From: Prolixibacteraceae bacterium
GTDB taxonomy: Bacteria > Bacteroidota > Bacteroidia > Bacteroidales > Prolixibacteraceae
Assembly (NCBI GenBank): GCA_003457135.1
Contig: DMSQ01000059.1
Coordinates: 15,283 to 79,282, forward strand
DNA length: 64,000 nt
Direction: 5' to 3'
Part shown: positions 16,009-24,321 of the stretch, in pieces
Layout: the number at the start of each line of letters is the position of its first letter
Position numbering within the stretch: position 1 is the stretch's first letter
Translations under genes and position numbers: made by a program
Notes under the pieces: model-generated
Told to the model about the DNA's origin: nothing
The model's input: only the letters and a program-made list of their open reading frames with translations
Databases searched by the model: none

Positions 16009-18831
16009 ATGATACGAGCCGGTTTATTTCTTCCGATGTGCATACTTTTTACCTCCCTGCTTCTTAATGCCCAGAAAACTGAAAAGAAACCTCTTTCGGT
16101 CAGTGATTTTGCTGCCTGGCAAGTGTTGAACAATCCAATTGTTTCCAACGATGGCAAATGGACTGCCTTTGAACTAAACCCGCAAAAGGGGAACGGAAAC
16201 CTGTTGGTCAAGACTATTGATTCAAAGAAGGTTGATACACTTTCCAGAGGATTCGATGCCCGCTTTTCACCTGAATCGGACTTTATCGCATATAAAATCA
16301 AACAGCCTGAAGACTCCATCCGGAGCGCCAAAAAGAAAAAGCTGAAAAAGGAGCAAATGCCCAAGGACAGTTTGGGTATCCTGGTTTTCAAACGGCACAG
16401 GATTTATTGTTTTCCCAACCTGAAACAATTTACATTACCAAAGGAAAACGCCCGATGGGTTGCTTTTTTGACGGATATGAAAAAACCCGGAAAAATGACG
16501 GGAAAAGACAACGGAAAGAAATTGGACGAAACAAAAGCTAAGAATGGGAACGACAAGCCGGACGAGCAGAAAAGCCAGTTAATACTCTTTCATGCAGCCT
16601 CGGGCGATACCATTAGTTTTCAAAACGTAACCGAGTATTATTATGCGCCCCTGGGACAAAGCATCACGTTTATCAGGCAAACCAAAGATTCGGTTGAACA
16701 TACAGAAATAGTAGTATTTGATACCGGCAAACGAAAAGCAGATGTCATTTTTAAACTGGCAGGAACTGCCAAAAAGATCACTTCTGACCAACAAGGTGGC
16801 CGGTTCGGTTTTTTATTTTCGTCAGATACCATCAAGGAAAAAGTTTTCAGTTTGTATTACGGATCGCTTACAACAGGCGAACCCAAAGCAGCAGTTATCG
16901 CCGATGCCCCGGGCATGCCTTTGGGTTGGTCGCCTTCAGAGTTTACAGACCTCTCGTTTTCAGAAAGCGGACTGCACCTTTTCTTTGGTACAAACCAGAA
17001 GCCGCAACCTGAACCTAAAGACACACTTTTAGACGAAGAAAAACCACAGCTCGATATCTGGACCTGGAAGGATAAGGAATTGCAGCCCGAACAGAAAGTC
17101 AACCTGGAAAAGGAAAAGAAACGAACTTATAAGGCTGTATATCTGATTGATAAAATGAATCACATCCAGTTGGGCGATCCGGTTGTCAGGGAAGTCAGGA
17201 CCATTCAGAAGGGAAATGGACGGGTAGCTTTGGGAATTGATTCTTCACCATATAAGCTGGAATCTTCATGGACCGGGAAACCGAATGCCGATTATTACCT
17301 GGTTGATATAGAAACCGGCATAAAACGGATCATAGTTCAGAATAAGGCGCTGGTTTCTTTATCTCCGGGTGGCAATTACGTGGTTTGGTACGATCCTGCC
17401 GACAGTACCTATTATTCATGTTCAACTGATGGGAGTTCCAAAGAAGTTCTTGATCTGAGCTCCCAAATTCCGGTTTTGTTTTGTGACGAACGCTGGGATA
17501 TGCCTGAAGATCCAACCCCTTACGGAATTGCAGGCTGGTCGGAAAACGATAAATCGGTCTTCCTGTACGATCGCTACGACATCTGGAAAGTTGATCTGGA
17601 AGGGGTTAAAGTTCCGGTGAATGCCACACGAAACTATGGCCGGAAAAATTTCCTGAAATTTCGTTATCAGAAACTTGATCCTGAAGAAGAATTTATTGAT
17701 ACCGGCAAACCCGTCGTTGTGCATGCTTTTGACGAACGCAACAAGTCGGAAGGATACTTCAGCGCCGATTTGCGCAATTACTCCGATCCGCGTTTGCTGT
17801 TGATGGAAGATTTCAATTTTGGTAATCTGGCGAAGGCAAAAAATGCTGAAGCGCTGATCTGGATGCGTGAAAGCGCCAGCGAATCACCTGATTTGTGGAC
17901 AGGCAACCTGACATTTGAACACCGTCGCCGGCTTTCCGATTCCAATCTACAGCAAAAATCTTTTATCTGGCCGGTTGTCCGTCTGGTCCACTGGGACACT
18001 TTCTCGGGAAAATCGCTCGAAGGTTTGCTCTATTTTCCTGAAACCATAGATCTTGACAAAAAATACCCGATGATTGTTTATTTTTATGAACGAAATGCCG
18101 ATAACCTTCATGCCTATACTCCTCCGGCGCCAACCCGATCTACCGTCAACCGGACCTATTACACAAGCAACGATTACATCGTATTTATACCCGACATTAC
18201 CTACAAAGAAGGTTATCCCGGCCAGGACGCATTTGATGCAGTCATTAGTGGAACTCAGGTAATGAGTAGTTTATTCCCGTTTATAGACCGTAAACGTATA
18301 GGCATTCAGGGACATAGTTGGGGAGGATACCAGACGGCCTGGCTCATTACCCAAACCGATATGTTTGCGGCTGCTATGGCCGGGGCTCCGGTTGCCAACA
18401 TGACCAGCGCTTATGGAGGCATCCGCTGGGAATCGGGATTGAACCGGATGTTTCAGTACGAACGGACTCAAAGTCGCATTGGCGGAACGCTGTGGGATAA
18501 ACCACTTCAATACATTGAAAACTCGCCACTTTTTTATGTGCCAAAAATAAAAACACCACTGCTGATCATGCACAATGATAACGATGGCGCTGTTCCGTGG
18601 TACCAGGGAATTGAACTTTTTTCGGCCATGCGCCGCTTAAACAAACCGGTTTGGATGCTGACATACAATAATGAAGCACACAACCTGAAAGCCGAAAGCT
18701 GGGCCAACCGGATGGATTTAACCATTCGCATGAAACAGTTTTTCGATTATTACCTGAAAGATGAAGCCATGCCTGTGTGGATGCAGTATGGAATTCCGGC
18801 CATTAAGAAAGGAAAAGAGTTGGGGTATTAA
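16009..18831 (+). CDS. Exported S9 family prolyl oligopeptidase-type peptidase
   Basis: A secreted or periplasmic serine peptidase of about 940 residues. From the ATG at 16009 the N-terminus is a good signal peptide (MIRAGLFLPMCILFTSLLLNA); an in-frame TTG at 15994 would add MKKSI, so the start is not certain. A long N-terminal beta-propeller-like region includes a Lys-rich stretch (about residues 102-120 and 155-190). The C-terminal alpha/beta-hydrolase domain has GHSWGGY with nucleophile Ser770, HNDNDGAVP with Asp859, and EAH with His891. Such enzymes cleave oligopeptides, often dipeptides from N-termini. It is longer than the usual 700-850 residues because of the Lys-rich insertion. No operon partner is evident. 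Confidence 0.9.
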   Translation: MIRAGLFLPMCILFTSLLLNAQKTEKKPLSVSDFAAWQVLNNPIVSNDGKWTAFELNPQKGNGNLLVKTIDSKKVDTLSRGFDARFSPESDFIAYKIKQPEDSIRSAKKKKLKKEQMPKDSLGILVFKRHRIYCFPNLKQFTLPKENARWVAFLTDMKKPGKMTGKDNGKKLDETKAKNGNDKPDEQKSQLILFHAASGDTISFQNVTEYYYAPLGQSITFIRQTKDSVEHTEIVVFDTGKRKADVIFKLAGTAKKITSDQQGGRFGFLFSSDTIKEKVFSLYYGSLTTGEPKAAVIADAPGMPLGWSPSEFTDLSFSESGLHLFFGTNQKPQPEPKDTLLDEEKPQLDIWTWKDKELQPEQKVNLEKEKKRTYKAVYLIDKMNHIQLGDPVVREVRTIQKGNGRVALGIDSSPYKLESSWTGKPNADYYLVDIETGIKRIIVQNKALVSLSPGGNYVVWYDPADSTYYSCSTDGSSKEVLDLSSQIPVLFCDERWDMPEDPTPYGIAGWSENDKSVFLYDRYDIWKVDLEGVKVPVNATRNYGRKNFLKFRYQKLDPEEEFIDTGKPVVVHAFDERNKSEGYFSADLRNYSDPRLLLMEDFNFGNLAKAKNAEALIWMRESASESPDLWTGNLTFEHRRRLSDSNLQQKSFIWPVVRLVHWDTFSGKSLEGLLYFPETIDLDKKYPMIVYFYERNADNLHAYTPPAPTRSTVNRTYYTSNDYIVFIPDITYKEGYPGQDAFDAVISGTQVMSSLFPFIDRKRIGIQGHSWGGYQTAWLITQTDMFAAAMAGAPVANMTSAYGGIRWESGLNRMFQYERTQSRIGGTLWDKPLQYIENSPLFYVPKIKTPLLIMHNDNDGAVPWYQGIELFSAMRRLNKPVWMLTYNNEAHNLKAESWANRMDLTIRMKQFFDYYLKDEAMPVWMQYGIPAIKKGKELGY

Positions 18832-18937
18832 AGAAGTTTCAAGTTCCGGGTTCCAAGTCAGCACCGCGGAAGATAGGACTCTCTGTAGTGGATTTGTAAC
18901 TCGATTTTTATATCAAAGAAGCCTTCGGCACTTGGAG

Positions 18938-19269
18938 CTATTTATTTGAAGTCTGTTGCCAAATTTCAAAGGGCTCTTCTAAAAGGTCAACTGGTCGGTT
19001 TAATAAATCTTCTAACGAAAACTTGAAATCGAAATAGTTGTCAGCATACTTAAGAAGTTCAATATTCTTGAACCTGACGACAAAATCAATGTCACTATCT
19101 TCATTAAAATTCTTGCCTAAATCGAACCAAAGAGGTACAGCTTATCAACCCCATGCTCGAAGAATAGATTTTTTATCGATTGAATATTGCATTGCGTTCG
19201 ATTTCGTTCAATAGGTAAAGATAATAATTTTCCTTCGTTGATGCTGACTTTGTAATATGTACCAGCTTA
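18938..19269 (-). pseudogene. Decayed minimal nucleotidyltransferase (MNT) gene
   Basis: Two minus-strand frames together rebuild an MNT-type nucleotidyltransferase. The first (19266 down to about 19130) encodes SIKNLFFEHGVDKLYLFGS, ending at the G-S of the catalytic loop and then meeting a stop. A one-base shift continues with DLGKNFNEDSDIDFVVRF, holding the D-x-D motif, then a tail to a TAG at 18940-18938. The alanine-arginine of G-S-x-A-R-G is lost at the junction, there is no start codon in the first frame, and the C-terminus ends differently from the family. The gene is therefore dead. It was probably half of a HEPN/MNT toxin-antitoxin pair; no HEPN partner remains beside it. An intact, different MNT/HEPN pair is at 32.8-33.5 kb. 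Confidence 0.75.
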
Positions 19270-19298
19270 GGGAGGGAACCAATCATTCGCCAGGCGCT

Positions 19299-19664
19299 CT
19301 AGGCAGCACGCAAGATCTTCTCCATCTTACGACCTTTCGCCAATTCATCCACCAGCTTATCCAAATACCTTACCTGTTGCGTTAACTGATTTTCGATTTC
19401 TTCTACCCGATAGCCACAGATTACACCGGTAATAAGGTGAGCATTGGGGTTTAATGTTGCACTCTGAAAGAATAGTTCAAAAGTTATTTTTTCTTCAATC
19501 AGTTCCTGCAGCTTTTTTTCATCAAAACCGGTTAACCACTCAATTACCTGATGCAATTCTTCTTTCGTTCTGCCTTTCTTCTCCACTTTTGCGATATACA
19601 TCGGATATACCGTGGCGAATGTCATTTTTGCAATACGCTCATCGTGGTTGTTTGCGTTGTTCAT
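19299..19664 (-). CDS. DUF2200 family protein
   Basis: A 121-residue cytosolic protein matching DUF2200 over its whole length. The conserved opening MTFATVYPMYIAKVEKKGRT (residues 14-33), the middle EWLTGFDEKKLQ, the NPNAHLITGVICGYRVEEIE segment and the C-terminal YLDKLVDELAKGRKMEKIL are all typical. The biochemical role is unknown; the family is often near DUF1801 or DinB-type small proteins. It ends 30 bases before a decayed MNT gene and starts 30 bases downstream of the DUF1801 gene, so it may be co-transcribed with the latter. Intact, with no sign of decay. Confidence 0.85.
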   Translation of the reverse strand: MNNANNHDERIAKMTFATVYPMYIAKVEKKGRTKEELHQVIEWLTGFDEKKLQELIEEKITFELFFQSATLNPNAHLITGVICGYRVEEIENQLTQQVRYLDKLVDELAKGRKMEKILRAA

Positions 19665-19693
19665 ACTATGTATCTTAAGGTTATACTCTTAAA

Positions 19694-20086
19694 TTACTTC
19701 AGCCTTTCCAATATACCTTTTCTTTTCACTATGTTTTTATAGTCCCACTGAATTTCCCTTGATTTTTTCAGCCAACGATTAAGGTCTTTTGTTTCGATTT
19801 GTTCAACTGAAGTGTAGAAAATAGAAGCGTCTTTAAATTTTTTGCCAATCACATTCAATTTAGCTTCTTCAAAATCCGCTCCACTCCAAAACATCAAACG
19901 CCAGCCTGCTTTCTGTTTACTGTAGCCAACAATTGGATTACCATCTAAAAACCAAACCGGGTGGGCATGCCAGATTTTGCTTTCTGCTTCAGTCAGTTCG
20001 CTGTCAACTGTTGTTGCCAGAAGGTCGCAAATTTCTTTGTCAACCGCTGTTTGTTTGTCGTTATATATTTGAATTTCTGCGTTCAT
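19694..20086 (-). CDS. DUF1801 (YdhG/YdeI-like) family protein
   Basis: A 130-residue protein, taking the ATG at 20086. An 11-residue longer frame begins at 20119, but family members start close to the ETVDxYI-like segment that here is NAEIQIYNDKQTAVDKEICD. Recognisable are ESKIWHAHPVWFLDGNPIVGYS (in family terms, the E-x-K-I-x-Y-G-x-P-x-F region) and a long helical C-terminus. DUF1801 members have been compared with iron-chaperone frataxin-like folds; no function is shown. It is next to DUF2200, a pairing common in Bacteroidota genomes. Confidence 0.8.
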   Translation of the reverse strand: MNAEIQIYNDKQTAVDKEICDLLATTVDSELTEAESKIWHAHPVWFLDGNPIVGYSKQKAGWRLMFWSGADFEEAKLNVIGKKFKDASIFYTSVEQIETKDLNRWLKKSREIQWDYKNIVKRKGILERLK

Positions 20087-20142
20087 ATCTGTTTGAATAA
20101 TGTTGTTAGGTATTGTCAAGTGATGTTTAGTTTGATAAATTT

Positions 20143-20319
20143 TCAGTCAATATAGGTTTCTTTTAATACCGATTTTAGTTTATTGAGCTCGGATTTTGTC
20201 AATAGTCCAAGGTCTTTGATTATTCTCTGTTTGTCAATAGTTCGAATTTGATCTAAAACAATCCACCCAATTTTATTGTCGTGTTTAATTTCCATCTTGG
20301 TTGGATAATTAACTTGTTG
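20143..20319 (-). pseudogene. C-terminal remnant of a MazF/PemK toxin gene
   Basis: A 50-codon frame from ATG 20295 to the TGA at 20145-20143 encodes the end of a MazF-type endoribonuclease: GWIVLDQIRTIDKQRIIKDL is the conserved C-terminal strand and helix, in which D-Q-I-R-T-x-D-x-x-R is diagnostic. The same frame continues upstream for 8 more codons (QQVNYPTK, matching the YPTR region of the family) and then meets a TAA at about 20322. The N-terminal half, about 55-60 residues with the catalytic Arg and Thr region, is gone and no antitoxin gene is adjacent. The remnant cannot be an active toxin. Confidence 0.7.
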
Positions 20320-20679
20320 TTATAGTTGAAATTGATATGTGGGCATTTTAGGCTACTTCGAAAAATACCTCAGAAGGAGTTCCACTTAAAGTTTTTACTA
20401 ATCCCGAAAATGCTGTTTCCAAAATGAAATCTGAAACAAAGTCCCCTGGTTCGTTTATAATAACTAATTTAGTAAATAACAAGGTGGTTGGAACAGATAC
20501 ATATACTCGTGAGAAGAAGTGATTGGTTAAGACTAATACAGTAGTAAGTTCTACATTATAATTGGATTACAGTTATTTTAGTTTTATACATGGTCTTTTT
20601 TGTTATTAGTTTTATAAAAAACCGAAAATCTTCTTAGGAAAAAGAAATACAGCAATGTTTAATCTGTACTTTTTTAAAG
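20320..20679. other. Stretch without a recognisable gene
   Basis: Only a short plus-strand open stretch stands out, from about 20350 to the TGA at 20520-20522; its only ATG, at 20424, would give 32 residues. The peptide (PENAVSKMKSETKSPGSFI) resembles no family I know and may be the tail of a lost gene. The rest is AT-rich. Together with the neighbouring mazF remnant it marks decayed accessory DNA. Confidence 0.5.
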
Positions 20680-21360
20680 TCAATTTTTATCCCTGACACA
20701 GCGGACGGAAATCCCATTTGGTTTTTCAAGTGGACCTTTGATCACAAATTCGATATTGTTATTCATACCCCTGAACCAGGTGCGTTCTGAATTATAATCG
20801 GAAGAACTCCACCAGTTTCCCCCTTCATTAGCAAGCTTGAATGATCCATCCATGAAACGGGATCCTCCCGGAAGTGCGTTAAAGCCAGTTTCATTAGTAG
20901 CTCCGGTGTTAGGAGCAACCCAATGAGAATACCCTCTTTCTTTAAGTTTGCCACCTGCAACACCTTCACCCCCCAGATAATCTGTCAAGACAGACCACTC
21001 AGCATCACTTGGAAGATGCCATCCGCATGGACAAAGTTTGCTTGTTATTATTGTGTACCCATTGTACAAAGCTCCGTAAACATTTTTATAGGTTGAGTCA
21101 TTATCATACCAGTAGTATGCAGCGGTAGTAATTGCTACTGAATCACGGTTTATCCATGCAGTATTATTAGAAACAAAAGGTATTGCAGTACCATCGTTGT
21201 AATTTGTGGTTTTCAGGTTTTCTGTCATCCAGGTCTGAGTCCCTATGGTTACAGTTTTATATACATTTCCATCAATGTCTTTTACTGTTTGCGCCTTAAC
21301 TGCTGTAAAACTTAAACTAACCAGTAGAAAAGCTATGGTTTTTATTATTTTTTGTTTCAT
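20680..21360 (-). CDS. Exported FISUMP (Fibrobacter succinogenes major paralogous domain) protein
   Basis: A 226-residue protein with an N-terminal signal peptide (about residues 1-23, ending VKA-Q) and one FISUMP domain. The domain starts VKDIDGNVYKTVTIGTQTWM, continues with ENLKTTNYNDGTAIP, the CPCGWHLPSDAEW motif, ETGFNALPGG, and ends WSSSDYNSE...SVRCVRD. The domain is a C-type lectin/DUF1566-like fold found in many surface proteins of Bacteroidota and Fibrobacteres; ligands are unknown. It is the last gene of a run of three secreted proteins on the minus strand (gaps of 26 and 15 bases). The second cysteine of CPCGWHLP is also common in the family. Confidence 0.9.
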   Translation of the reverse strand: MKQKIIKTIAFLLVSLSFTAVKAQTVKDIDGNVYKTVTIGTQTWMTENLKTTNYNDGTAIPFVSNNTAWINRDSVAITTAAYYWYDNDSTYKNVYGALYNGYTIITSKLCPCGWHLPSDAEWSVLTDYLGGEGVAGGKLKERGYSHWVAPNTGATNETGFNALPGGSRFMDGSFKLANEGGNWWSSSDYNSERTWFRGMNNNIEFVIKGPLEKPNGISVRCVRDKN

Positions 21361-21375
21361 TGTACTTTGCCAGGA

Positions 21376-22212
21376 TTACTTCTTAACAATTTCCACCCTT
21401 CGATTTAATTTCCTACCCTCCTCTGTATCATTTGTGGTAACAGGGCAAACCGTACCAGCACCATCGCCTGTCAACCTTGTAACGGGTATTTTATATTTAG
21501 ATACCAGATAATTCTTAACTGATTCTCCTCTGCTTTTAGATAGCTTTTGATTCATCAGATAATCGCCCACATTGTCGGTATGACCTACAATATAAACATT
21601 CACTCCCGGGTTTTCCTGAAGATAATCAGCAACAATGGCGATAGCCTTTTCCGATTCCGGTTTGATGTCCGATTTTCCTGTATCAAAAAGGATCCCATAC
21701 AAAGCTATTTTTCCCTGAGAAGCAATGCTCCCTTTGATATCCTGGGCGCTCACTTCCTGTTTCATCACATCAACCTCGATAGAAATTATTCCATAATTAT
21801 CAAGGTCGGAGCTGTTCGTGTTTGCATTGACATAAATCCATAATTCTTTGCCATTGTATGTTGTTCTGAATACAGATCCGTCAGATTCTTTTACAACCTC
21901 ACCACCAACAGCCTTTATGGCGTTAACATGGTTCTGAAGAATCTGAAGGCCTGAGACCTTCCGGTTATTATCATCTTTTTTTTGAAACCATACTTCACGG
22001 AACACTCCTTCCTTTCTGATTGAACGGGCGCCCCTGTCGACAATGAACTCATAGGATCCGAATTCAGCATATTTGCAATAGTCTTTAATATAAAATCCTT
22101 CAAAAACAGTAAAAAATTTAAAAGTTTTCTCAAGACATTCAGGGTTATCTTGCTGTGCAAATGAGGAGCTTATCAAAAAACTCGTAAAAAGTGAAAAGAG
22201 AATTTTTTTCAT
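21376..22212 (-). CDS. Exported OmpA family protein
   Basis: A 278-residue protein with a signal peptide (residues 1-19). An N-terminal module (about 25-150) has FEGFYIKDYCKYAEFGSYEF, EVWFQKK, ILQNHVNAIKAVGGEVVKESDGS and the ELWIYVNANT strand, a region seen in other OmpA-type proteins and reminiscent of DUF4892. A C-terminal OmpA peptidoglycan-binding domain (about 165-278) follows, with VYIVGHTDNVGDYLMNQKLS, SRGESVKNYL and EEGRKLNRRVEIV. The Asp and Arg that bind diaminopimelate are present. It should link the outer envelope to peptidoglycan. The N-module is clearly paralogous to that of the next gene upstream, so one of the two arose by duplication. Confidence 0.9.
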   Translation of the reverse strand: MKKILFSLFTSFLISSSFAQQDNPECLEKTFKFFTVFEGFYIKDYCKYAEFGSYEFIVDRGARSIRKEGVFREVWFQKKDDNNRKVSGLQILQNHVNAIKAVGGEVVKESDGSVFRTTYNGKELWIYVNANTNSSDLDNYGIISIEVDVMKQEVSAQDIKGSIASQGKIALYGILFDTGKSDIKPESEKAIAIVADYLQENPGVNVYIVGHTDNVGDYLMNQKLSKSRGESVKNYLVSKYKIPVTRLTGDGAGTVCPVTTNDTEEGRKLNRRVEIVKK

Positions 22213-22238
22213 TGTGTCTGGTATTAATAAATTAATTG

Positions 22239-23702
22239 TTAAAAAGAGCGGATAGCACGCACATGTGCACCAAGATCCTTATTTCCATGATGAAGTGGGT
22301 AGTCTGCCCATCCGAAAATATAGGCCCATGCCTGATCCTTGTTGTATTCAGAAGAAGTCCAATAATAGTCGTCACCATGAAATCCACCAAGATGTTGAAG
22401 ATACAAATTCGTTCGGATCAAGGACATTTCACTACTGGAAGGTAAAACCCAGTTATAGAAATGGTTTAGTGTTAAATCGTAACAAATTCTGGCAGCACAA
22501 TGGGACTGATGACAGGTAGCCACAATAACATTGGTATTCGCGTAACCCGATAAATGATCAAGTGGAATTCCTGAATCTCTTGAAATATAACCACCCATGC
22601 AACCCCATGCTTCGTTTGTTTCCTGGTCGGTTTCGGAACAGATTAATCCGCGTCCCCGTCCATCGTTGTAAAACACCAAACCTCCGGCATAAAATGAACC
22701 CATAATTTGTCCGGAATTAAAACTCAACTCATTTCCATAAGTTGTACCCTTAATTGTGGTTGCAAATCCTCTAACATAATATATCGTGGCAGGTATTAGT
22801 CTGGTCATTAATCCACGTTGAGCTATCTGGCTATCTGCTGTTGAAGGGTTTGGATTAGTACTCCAGCAAAAACCAGAAGAAATAATTTCCGAGCCCTCGG
22901 CAGAAGGCCAGATAGCACCCTTAATAAGGGCAGAAGTGCCTTTTATTTCGCTGATCTCATCAAGGACCACATTTGGCGGATTTAGGTCAGTATTTATTGC
23001 TTTTTCAGTTTTTCTATTGAAGGAAGCTGTTGTCATATCCTCAGATATGGATTTTAAATTTCTGGATGTTGCGGGTATTGGGGAACCACCAACATTTTCA
23101 TTGAAATTATATTCAGGTAAACCAACGGCACCAGCTGGATTAACGGCTCCCGCTATCGTAACCGGATCCTGTTGGCTTTGTGGACTCCCGTTTCTGTCAA
23201 TCCCGGTGGCTCCGTCCGATCCGCCCGTGACCTGCGAACCTGTTCCTTGTGTTGTTTGTGGTATTTCGATAGAAATAATTCCATAGTTATCAAGATCAGT
23301 ACTATAGGTATTTGAGTTCACATAAATCCATATTTCTTTTCCATTGTAGACAATTTTAAATACCGATCCATCCGATTCTTTAACAACTTCTCCTCCTGCT
23401 GCTTTAATGGCATTAACATGATTCTGAAGAATCAGATTACCCGAGACATGCCGGTTACTGTCACCCTTTTTCCGAAACCAGACTTCGCGGTAAATACCCT
23501 CTTTCTTTATAGAGCTGGTATTTCTGTTGATAACAAACTCATAAGAGTCAAATTCAGAGAATTTGCAATAATCTGTAAGGTAGAAACCTTCAATAGGTGT
23601 TAAAAACGGGAGAGCTTTATCGAGACACCCCTGATTATTTTCTTGCGCAAACAGCAACAATGGAATACAATAAATAAAAAATGATAGGATAGTCCTTTTC
23701 AT
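22239..23702 (-). CDS. Exported protein: OmpA-associated N-module plus Fn3-like and DUF1566/FISUMP-like C-terminus
   Basis: A 487-residue secreted protein (signal peptide about 1-19). Residues 25-150 repeat the N-module of the neighbouring OmpA protein (same order: GFYLTDYCKFSEFDSYEF, EVWFRKK, ILQNHVNAIKAAGGEVVKES, EIWIYVNSNT). Then comes a low-complexity Gly/Pro/Gln linker (about 155-245), a fibronectin-like domain with SALIKGAIWPSAEGSEIISS and the GFCWSTNPNP pattern, and a C-terminal DUF1566-type domain with WVLPSSSEM, YYWTSSEY and HVRAIRSF. It is first in the three-gene run. The sharing of one N-module between two different C-terminal partners points to duplication followed by domain exchange. 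Confidence 0.8.
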   Translation of the reverse strand: MKRTILSFFIYCIPLLLFAQENNQGCLDKALPFLTPIEGFYLTDYCKFSEFDSYEFVINRNTSSIKKEGIYREVWFRKKGDSNRHVSGNLILQNHVNAIKAAGGEVVKESDGSVFKIVYNGKEIWIYVNSNTYSTDLDNYGIISIEIPQTTQGTGSQVTGGSDGATGIDRNGSPQSQQDPVTIAGAVNPAGAVGLPEYNFNENVGGSPIPATSRNLKSISEDMTTASFNRKTEKAINTDLNPPNVVLDEISEIKGTSALIKGAIWPSAEGSEIISSGFCWSTNPNPSTADSQIAQRGLMTRLIPATIYYVRGFATTIKGTTYGNELSFNSGQIMGSFYAGGLVFYNDGRGRGLICSETDQETNEAWGCMGGYISRDSGIPLDHLSGYANTNVIVATCHQSHCAARICYDLTLNHFYNWVLPSSSEMSLIRTNLYLQHLGGFHGDDYYWTSSEYNKDQAWAYIFGWADYPLHHGNKDLGAHVRAIRSF

Positions 23703-23876
23703 GATGTTCCATTTTGGTTAATTAGAGTCAGCCTGTAATATATAAAATATAAGAATATCATGCAGATATCTTTGGTTTATCAAAATCTTCTTTGTATCTT
23801 CTTTTCGAATTAAAGATAACTTTTATAATATAAATAATTTACTGCCATCCGAAAGTTTTTTTATTAAAATAATTTT

Positions 23877-24211
23877 AGGGTATTTACTTCTTGCGACTTA
23901 TTGAATTTTGTTTTCGAACACATCTCTTGATAATATGGGTTCCCATATCATTGTTTGTTCAATAATCCGGTGATGCAATAATCCTCTTCTGTTGGACTTG
24001 CGCCTATTGTATCGAAATGAGAACTCATCCAAGTATTTCTGAAGCCGATCTTGACTCGTATAGTTTTGATGAGTTCCTAAGGGCCACTTAACTTCTATCA
24101 GGTACTTTACGCAATCGTCTTCATGTGCAAATGTCCTGTCAAATTCCATTTGATTTTTTGGATACTCCATGAGCACAAAGACAATACTTAATGACAGGAA
24201 GTAAATACCCT
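23877..24211 (-). mobile_element. Internally deleted IS1595-family element with intact terminal inverted repeats
   Basis: A 335-bp element bounded by 17-bp inverted repeats that differ at one base: AGGGTATTTACTTCTTG at 23877-23893, and AGGGTATTTACTTCCTG read inward from 24211 to 24195. Between them lies one frame fusing the two ends of an IS1595-type transposase. I see no target-site duplication in the flanks, so the insertion is old or the ends have changed. With both termini kept it could be moved in trans by a related full-length transposase. Confidence 0.75.
23898..24176 (-). pseudogene. IS1595-family transposase, in-frame internal deletion
   Basis: The 92-codon frame begins with the family N-terminus (MEYPKNQMEFDRTFAHEDDC, then VKYLIEVKWP). 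It continues directly with the family C-terminus (LGTHQNYTSQ...LQKYLDEFSFRYNRRKSNRRG, then LLHHRIIEQ). In full-length members about 200 residues lie between, holding the zinc ribbon and the DDE catalytic core; none of that is here. The junction falls between W-P of the N-terminal motif and L-G-T-H-Q of the C-terminal motif and keeps the frame, which is why it still appears as an ORF. It cannot be an active transposase. Confidence 0.8.
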
Positions 24212-24250
24212 GTTATGCATATTTATATGATTTCGTAAGGATCTGTTTTT

Positions 24251-24296
24251 CTCCTGCTATTCATGGGGTGACTCCAGTCACTCCGTGAATAAGGAG
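24251..24296. repeat. REP-like palindrome, copy 1 (GGGGTGACT family)
   Basis: ATTCATGGGGTGACT (24259-24273) faces AGTCACTCCGTGAAT (24276-24290). All 15 positions pair in RNA if two G-U pairs are allowed, and an outer CTCCT/AGGAG extends the stem. A near-identical, fully paired copy is at 49975-50012. It sits between the IS1595 remnant and the 3' end of the HAD gene. Confidence 0.75.
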
Positions 24297-24321
24297 TAAA
24301 ACCCGAAACCAGCAACCCGCC

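Noticed and set aside
20424..20522. Small open frame of 32 residues next to the mazF remnant.
   Set aside because: Too short, no recognisable motif and no initiation signal; may be a tail of a lost gene.
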